From Cladobotryum mycophilum (taxonomy: Eukaryota; Ascomycota; Sordariomycetes; Hypocreales; Hypocreaceae): a DNA stretch of 64,000 nt. Both the position numbers and the translations under genes were made by a program. The DNA is taken from NCBI GenBank assembly GCA_036429605.1, contig CM071590.1, positions 3,100,001 to 3,164,000 on the forward strand, written 5' to 3'. Shown here piece after piece: positions 57,267 to 64,000 of this stretch. The notes beneath the pieces are model-generated. The model was not told the origin of the DNA. It was given only the letters and a program-made list of their open reading frames with translations, and made no database searches. Every line of letters starts with the position of its first letter. Position 1 is the first letter of the stretch.

Positions 57267-60200
57267 TTACTCAATATCTTCCATGGTCCATACGCTAACG
57301 CCCTTCTTCTCAACGCTCTCTTTCAATTTTGCCAAAACTGCCTGTCGCTTCGCCCTCTTGTCCATTAGATCACCCTTTTCCTCACTGCTGAAGCCGCTGA
57401 GCTTCTTTCTCGGTGTGGCCGCCTTGATCGGTGCTCCTCCAAACGATATGATGCTCGCTGACATGCTGTGCCGAGATCTAGACGGTGTAGCCTCTGGAGA
57501 CATTAGGATGCTTCTTCTAGCTTGAGGGGTCCTCAGAGGAGAGCCTTCTCGGCTTTCAGGTTCTATACGCATTTTCCTGAGTTGCGTTTCGAGGACATCA
57601 ATGTCACCACTTCGTTTCTCAACCATACTCGTCATCTTGGTAATTGTGCGCACGACGGCCTCCACAGTTGGGACACTACTGTTCCCCCTGCCTGTTGAGC
57701 TAGAGACAGACGCGATTCGAGTCTTCAGCAAAGTAAGCGCTTCCTCTGCTTCGGCCAGCACTTTGGAGAAACCAGCAAACTCTCGTCTAAGTTCGTTCTG
57801 TTGAGTTGCTTGCTCCACGCTCAATGGAAGTGTCCGCGAAACATCTGCCTGGGTGGGATCTATCCTGGTCATGATGACCCTCTTGAGATCTTCTTGCTTA
57901 GCTCGAAGACGTTGTAAATCTCGCACCAAGTCTTGGCAAGCATCCAGCTTGTCAGTGAGGTCTTGCACCCGGCCATAGTCCAGATCAGCGGGAAGATCAG
58001 CCTCTATAACCTCGCCCAGCTCGCCGAGTTCGCACAATACCCAATCGTCAGGGTCCTCAAGGTCCTCTTTGGTACGACCATCCTCTCGACGCGCATCGGT
58101 ATGACCTTGTGTGAAGGCCTTGACAGCACGAGCATTCAACCCAAGTGTATCAATCATTGAATTGATATCTCGGTAAACAGCTTCAACCTGAGCAGGGACG
58201 CTCTCTCTAGCTGGCGGCGCAACATTTGAATGAGCAATGAATTCATCCAGGTCCAGTGCGGGCTTAATTTCGGACGCGAGGACTTTCTGCACCTGATCAT
58301 CATCTGCATCGACTAGAAGCTGACCTTCTTCGGCCTGTTGTCGTTCCTTCAGTTTTCTTTGTTGTGCAATGAATGCATCTTCAGCGCTTGTCGGCTTCTC
58401 CCTGCTGACGACTGATGTGCCTAGCTGCTGCGTCTTAGGAGGAGGTCCCAAAATCTGTGAGGCCATACCCGGAGCACTGACTGATCTGGCAGTATCCGCC
58501 CGAACCACTCGGTTTGGAACTCCACCTCTCATTGGACTTGGAGACTCAGGGCTGCCGGTAGTTGCACTTGGTCGAGGCACCATTACTGGGGCGTTCCGGC
58601 TGACCTCGCCAAAAAGTGGCCGTGTTCGATCTTGTTGAGATGATCCAATGGTAGGAGGAGGCCCCCCGAGTCCCCCGAAAGAGCTCTGAGGTGTATAGGT
58701 AGGTGTCACACCTGTGATAGTAGGGCTGAGGTCCTTTGCGACATCGACACCGCTGCCTTCCGATATGTCATCCCCCTCTTCCTCCTCCTCATCCTCCTCC
58801 TCTTCTTCCTCTTCCTCTTCCGATATATCATCGTCGTCATCATCATCATCGTCGTCGTCAAGGTCGCTTTCACCATCGTCTAGAGGTGGCGCCGAGGTCT
58901 TAGATGGGCGAGTTGATGAAGCTTTTGGTAGGACGAAACTAGAAGGTGATGCAGCGGGGTTGACCGTGGAAAAAATGCTCGTCTTGGTTGGATCAGGGGG
59001 CAATGGAGTATCGGACTTGATTGGGATTTTAGACACGGGGGTGGCCTTAGATGCAGACTTGAGAGGATCTAGGGGGAGAGGGGCAGTCTCAGCGGCCTTG
59101 GGGGTCTCAGCAGGCTTCGCTACCTTCACGAAATCCGAGGAACTACTGGTCTCAGTAGGTTTGTTTGCCTTCATAAAGTCAGGTGGGAATGGAGCAGATT
59201 CGGGCTTCTTGACTCCATCGAGTCCAGACAAGCTTGTTCCGGGCTTTGAGGCAGGCGTGGTTGATCCAAAAAGGCTTGATGGCGTGGATTTAGCTGACGA
59301 TGAGGATGATTCTTCACGCAGGAATGATGGCTTGCTTGGCAGATCCGAGGGAGGCGAAGCGAACTTAACTGCTGGCTTCTCCCCCGAAGGTTTGGAGGGA
59401 TCTCGCAAGGCTCCAAACAAGCCGGTAGGAGCACTAGACTTGGGAGCTTCTTGCTTAGCTCCGCCACCAAAGAGCCCAGTTGTTGGGCCAGCGGGTTTAC
59501 TAGCTTGACCAAATAGGGGTCCAGGAGTAGGTGAGGTCAGACCTCCAAATCTGGACATTGCTGGTGTCGTAGTTGGCGTAGTAGACTCGGGAGTTTGCAT
59601 CGAAGAGGGGAAGAAGGATTTGGGTTTAGGGGTTTCTTCAGCCGATTCCATGGTATCCATATCCTGATCCTTTGCAGGTGTTGCAAGGGAACTCTTGGCA
59701 CCAGCATCACCGAGGGCGGATCCAAAGGCACTTCCAAACATGGACGAACCAGAGGTACCGGAGGGCTTGTTATTATCTTCCTTGGCAGACGGATCAGGCT
59801 TGAACGAGCTCTGCAATTTAAAGGGTGTAGATCCAAATGCACTGCCTGATGATTTATCTAGTGGACTGCCGAAAATGTTCCCTGAAGGCTTCTGTGGAGT
59901 GCCAAAGATACTGTCAGATGAAGGCTTTGGTGGGAAAGCGGTGTCTGCTGATCCTGATCCAAAAACATTACCGGCAGACTTGCCGCCATTTCCGAATATG
60001 CTAGAACCGCTGTTATTGTTAGCGAGAGATGCGAATCCTCCCTTACTAGCAAAAGTAGCAAATCCTCCAGAAGTTGGTGCTGCGGCGGGAGTTTGGCTAG
60101 GGGTCGTGCTACCAAACGGACTCTGTGAAGACTTATTCGCAAAGCTAGCGAAGCCAGATTGACCAAATGCCGGAGTGGCGGGCGTTGCTGCAGAAGCCCA

Positions 60201-61958
60201 GGGCGAAGCCTTGGAACCGAGTTGCGAGGATTGGCCAAAGCTGGTCTTTCCAAAAGTAGCGCCTCCCGACGCCGAGGCACCAAAAGAGGACTGCCCAAAG
60301 GCAGCGCCTCCAGTCGTTGACGAGGAACCAGTGGCTCCAGCAGTAGCCCATGGCGACTGCTTCTGACCTAGCTGCGCTGAGGAGCCAAAAGCGGGAGCAG
60401 CAGGAGTCGATTGCGCAAAGGGGGAAGCTCCAGAAATGGAGGAAGAGAAGGGATTGGACTTGGGTGCAGCAGGAGTAGTAGGAGTTGGCGTTGGCTCGGC
60501 TGCAGAATCTTGGAAAACGGCCAATCCGGGATATGTAGTTCCCTTCTTGATAGAGTCTGTATACACCACCCACCATGAGCAGAGTATACCTTCATGCGTT
60601 AGGATCCAGAATCCAGGCAGGGGTCCTGGTGATTCTTCAAGCTCATCATCAGATGGGATAGGCTTGTAGACCTTTTCCTTGCCAGAGAGATCAAGCACAA
60701 TTCCAATCGGCGTTGAGTCGTCCATCGAGTCAGTCATTGGGAGAGTTGGGCGTTTGGTGTCATCTAGCAGTTCCGTGGTCGTGAAGACCCCGGTGATTGA
60801 GTCCGCTGGCTTATCATTTGCCAAGGGGCTCTTTGATCTACTCAACAGACCAACTTCTGTGGATGCTGTAGAAGCAACGATGAGAAGGTCCTGGAGATCA
60901 GGGGGAAGTCTCTCAGTCGCAAGAGCGTGTGATGAGGCGTCTTTTCGGATCCGAATGGCTCAACAGGATCTGTCAGCTTCTGGTAGTTGAATGAGGCCGA
61001 CGGCTGGCGCGTAATGACGTGGTATGTAGAAGATGGAGGTGAATCAGCGGTAGAATGGATAGAAAGGAAGAGGTGGTTCTCTAGCCACATGAGCGACGAC
61101 ACTATTCCCTGTTAGCATGGAGTCAAGATTTTGATGCATCGCCTTCTCCTACCATGACAGTTGCCCAAACTTGGTGGCTTGGGGATTTCTGCTTTGCCCT
61201 CTCCTTCGGGGGTCATCTGATAGATGGACCCATCTGCCAGACCAGCGCAAAGCTGCTTGCCCTTTGAGCTCCAACTAACGCAGGTGACCTGATTCTTGAG
61301 CGCATTGCTTATTTTTCGTTCGCTCAGATTCGCCATGTGCAGATTCCCACCATTTGTGACAATCGCAATCAGCTCGGCCTTCTCTGACGTAGGGTTCGGC
61401 ACGAGGGCTCTGAGCGCCTCGCCATTTGTGGATAGCTCAAAGGCAGAGTTGGATGACCCCTGAAGAAGACTTGCTACTTCATAAACCGCCAGTCCGCCTC
61501 CGGATTCCGCTGACAGCACCAGGTAGTTCTCATCGGCGGTGAAAGCCAGTTGCGATACCCTCATGGACATGGGGATCCTGAGTTGTGGCTGGTAACTTCG
61601 AATGTCGGAGTCGCCATCTTTTGGTGATTCGAAGGCTTTCCGTATGGATTCTGTAGTGCCGATGATGATATGGTCGGGTCCTGCAGCCGCAACAAGTCCC
61701 TTCTTGGAGGCGACACTGAGCAATGAGGATGTCGCAGCGGGGAGGTCTGACCAAGCGGATGTAAGGCGGACCTTTGCGTCGCCAGCGATGGAAAGAAATC
61801 CAAGGGCCTAGGATGCGTCAATATTCCAATATTCAGTCCGCCAAAGAAACTAGATCAAGAAGAAGAAAAAAAGGTTGACCAACCTCTGTCTGAATCGTCT
61901 CCAGATCAGGGCCTGCATTCGCTCCCCCATTGGAGGAACCCGCAAAACCGAAAGCCAT
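57267..61958 (-). CDS. NUP159: FG-nucleoporin Nup159 (Nup214 family), with a 1-nt frameshift
   Basis: Three exons: 61958-61884, 61807-61153 and 61101-57267, about 1521 residues if one missing base is allowed for. The N-terminus is a seven-bladed propeller region (LGFLSIAGDAKVRL, LAFTADENYLVLSAESGGGL, VSWSSKGKQLCAGLADGSIY, NCHVSSLMWLENHLFLSIH). A Phe-Gly repeat region follows (GQSSFGAS, GSTPF, GNVFGSG and similar), then an Asp/Glu block of about 40 residues near 58755-58870, and a C-terminal coiled-coil region. Nup159 sits on the cytoplasmic face of the nuclear pore and recruits the DEAD-box protein Dbp5 for mRNA export. In exon 3 the frame changes at a G5 run (60901-60905): RDFP lies in one frame and PDLQDLLIVASTAST in the next. 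The 3834-nt phase requires one more base. It is divergent from PUP1. Confidence 0.92.
60901..60905 (-). other. Frameshift site in NUP159 (G5 run)
   Basis: One base too few: the conserved propeller strand LRDFP and the following PDLQDLLIV are in different frames on either side of this run. A sixth G restores one frame. Confidence 0.8.
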
Positions 61959-62795
61959 GTTTGTAGGATAGAGGAGCTCTAACCGAGCCCGAATTTCGCT
62001 AATTCAAAATCTGCATATGTCTGGGGTTTTTTTTCTCTCTCGATTCTCTTTGTTCGACCGTTCTCGCCTTTTCGTCGCCGTGTTGAATTGAAATCCAGTA
62101 GCCGTGTTTGGGAGAGGCCCGTAGGCAGGCAGGCAGACAAAACAAGAAAAAAAAACGGAATCCAGAATCAAAAGGTGAATTGTCCAGCCAGCAGAGGGAG
62201 GGTGTTACCAGACGCGTCGACGATGGGGAGAGAGAAAAATGAATTAGTTGAAAGAAAGAGAGAGAAAAAGAAGAGCAGCGATTTGGGATTTAGCAGTTGA
62301 AACTGCAACTCGAAACCTCGAATTCTCCCAGCAGGAACTGCCACCGCGCGACCGATCTGCCAATGGGCAACTTTTTGGGAGAGCTATCAGGCAATCACGT
62401 GGATTGCGGGAAGCTCGAGCCAATGGAGGCTGCAGTTGCGGTTGGTGGTTCTACCTCCCACACAACAAACAGAAGTCCCCACTGGGGGTAGCTCGACGTA
62501 ACGTACAACGAACGAAAGTACCCGTGTAGCCTGAAGGCAGCTTTTAGCCTCGTAATCAGCTTTCCAAACAAGTACGGCTTTCCACCACTCCCAAGTTGAA
62601 ACTGAAACCACGACATTAAGAACGATTTCTACTTCTTCACGGCGACATACTCAACAGACCAAAATAAAAAGTGTGCAATCGTTTGATTTTCCTATTTTCT
62701 CTTTGGAATAAAAAGGGCATATATACATTCGACAAAGGAAACATAGAACGATTTAGACCATTCTCTTTGGTCGTCAACCAACCAACCAACCCATC
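61959..62795. promoter_or_regulatory. Divergent promoter of NUP159 and PUP1
   Basis: 837 bp between the start codons, with a CACGTG box, two CCAAT pentamers near 62360 and 62420, and an A/G-rich patch at 62225-62280. No gene seen. Confidence 0.6.
62396..62401. promoter_or_regulatory. CACGTG E-box (ATCACGTGGA)
   Basis: Core CACGTG about 400 bp from both start codons in the NUP159/PUP1 divergent promoter. Motif evidence only. Confidence 0.4.
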
Positions 62796-63762
62796 ATGCC
62801 AGGCTTCGACTTCTCCAACTACAACCGCAATGCGGCCCTCCACGCCAGGGGAGTGCCTCTTCCCAAGGCTACCAGTACGGGAACGACCATTGTCGGATGC
62901 TTGTTTGATGGTGGTGTCGTGGTGCGTATCCTCCATCTCCTCCTCCTCCCCTCACTTGTCGCCGTTGCCCACCAACTGCTGCCATCATTGATCTTATATA
63001 TATCTTCAACCCCCCCCCCCCGCAATCCCACCAACCAAAAAGGCTAACCAAAAACCAAATCACAACCGATAGATCGCAGCCGATACTCGTGCCACCTCGG
63101 GCCCCATCGTCGCCGACAAGAACTGCGAGAAGCTTCATTACATCTCCCCCCAGATCTGGTGCGCCGGCGCCGGCACCGCAGCCGACACCGAGTTCACCAC
63201 CTCCCTCATCTCCTCCCAGCTCGAGCTCCACTCCCTGTCCACCGGCCGCAAGCCCCGCGTCGTCACCTGCATGACCCTCCTCAAGCAGCACCTCTTCCGC
63301 TACCAGGGCCACATCGGCGCCTACCTCGTCGTCGCCGGCTGCGACCCCACGGGCACCCACCTCTTCACCGTCCACGCCCACGGCAGCACCGACAAGCTCC
63401 CCTACGTCACCATGGGCAGCGGCAGTCTCGCCGCCATGAGCGTCTTCGAGACCCAGTGGAAGCCCGACCTGACGGAGGAGCAGGCCGTCAAGCTGACCAG
63501 CGATGCCATCCTTGCCGGTATCTGGAACGACTTGGGCTCCGGTTCAAACGTCGATGTCGCAGTCATCACCAAAGACAAGACGACCCTCAAGCGTAACCAC
63601 ATCACCCCTAACCAAAAGAGCAGGAAGGAGCAGAGCTACGTCTTCCCCAAGGGCACAACTGCTGTTCTCAACGAGAAGATTATCAAGAAGAACGAGATTG
63701 GACGATATGTTTCAGTGCACGAGATACACGTCGAGGGCGAGCAAATGGAAGTCGATACTTAA
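62796..63762 (+). CDS. PUP1: 20S proteasome beta-2 subunit (trypsin-like activity)
   Basis: Two exons, 62796-62921 and 63073-63762, donor GTGCGT, acceptor CGATAG; 271 residues. A 29-residue propeptide ends in TSTG and the mature N-terminus would be T30 (TTIVG). The catalytic partners are in place: D46 (mature Asp17) and K62 (mature Lys33, ADKNCEK). The rest is the beta-2 fold: GSGSLAAMSVFETQWKPDLT and a C-terminal arm that wraps the neighbouring subunit in beta-2 proteins. The protein supplies the trypsin-like site of the 20S core in nucleus and cytosol. Coding GC3 is much higher at the start of exon 2 than in neighbouring genes, suggesting strong expression. The 151-nt intron contains a C12 run (63010-63021). 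Confidence 0.97.
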
Positions 63763-64000
63763 GATAGAGAGAGACAAGACATTACCCGCAGGGACGCAAC
63801 AAGGGTTAAGATACCCATGGATATAATAACAAACTATCGATTCCATTGCCAACTACAAAGAGCGTTCCCGATTTACTGATACAGTGATGTGTCTTGATTA
63901 TTTGATTATGTTTTGATCTTATGACGGCGACCCAGAAAAGAAACAAGACGGTCGACCATCCTTGGATGCGAAACGCCCCCAACACCGGGCCAAAAAGGAC
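63763..64000. other. 3' flank of PUP1 to window end
   Basis: 238 bp after the PUP1 stop; likely 3' UTR and terminator. No gene seen. Confidence 0.5.

Overview
This is nuclear DNA from a filamentous ascomycete (Pezizomycotina). The Sordariomycetes, perhaps Hypocreales, are the best guess. Evidence: short GT-AG introns (about 50-150 nt) with CTAAC/CTGAC-type branch sites, a FlbC conidiation regulator, a Rax2 polarity protein, a secreted manganese-type lipoxygenase, an Lcl3 nuclease and otherwise conserved fungal single-copy genes. I saw no tRNA, rRNA, CRISPR array, virus or intact transposon.

Layout. (1) 1-1881: the 3' half of the splicing factor gene HSH155 (SF3B1). (2) 1882-23692: a 21.8 kb gene desert whose only supportable gene is flbC (14004-15242, four exons). 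The desert is rich in CT/GA tracts, G and C runs, short tandem repeats and a recurring TACGGAGTA/TACTCCGTA motif. (3) 23693-27441: RAX2 on the minus strand, then about 3 kb without a gene. (4) 30419-64000: a gene-dense block. Minus strand: LCL3, ARPC2/ARC35, PSO2, TEL2, RPC40, NUP159. Plus strand: DIP2/UTP12, a Mn-lipoxygenase, an unrecognised small gene, LSM2, a DUF7053-like gene, a Ste20/GCK-type kinase, UBA3, PUP1. Several pairs are divergent and share a promoter (ARPC2/DIP2, TEL2/UBA3, NUP159/PUP1); others converge (LSM2/PSO2, UBA3/RPC40).

The dense block is not one pathway. It mixes RNA processing (LSM2, DIP2, HSH155), transcription (RPC40), protein turnover and modification (PUP1, UBA3), nuclear transport (NUP159), genome maintenance (TEL2, PSO2), actin and polarity (ARPC2, RAX2) and signalling (kinase). 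The developmental regulator is the one isolated in a very large non-coding territory.

Main observations: a reconstructed 6-nt in-frame microexon in UBA3 that restores the Rossmann strand before GAGGLG; four genes (ARPC2, DUF7053, kinase, NUP159), and possibly PSO2, broken by 1-nt shifts that all fall in homopolymer runs, which points to assembly error more than pseudogenes; and the flbC desert with its motif family. Exon boundaries were worked out by hand from splice sites, reading phase and remembered family sequences; no alignment or transcript data were available.
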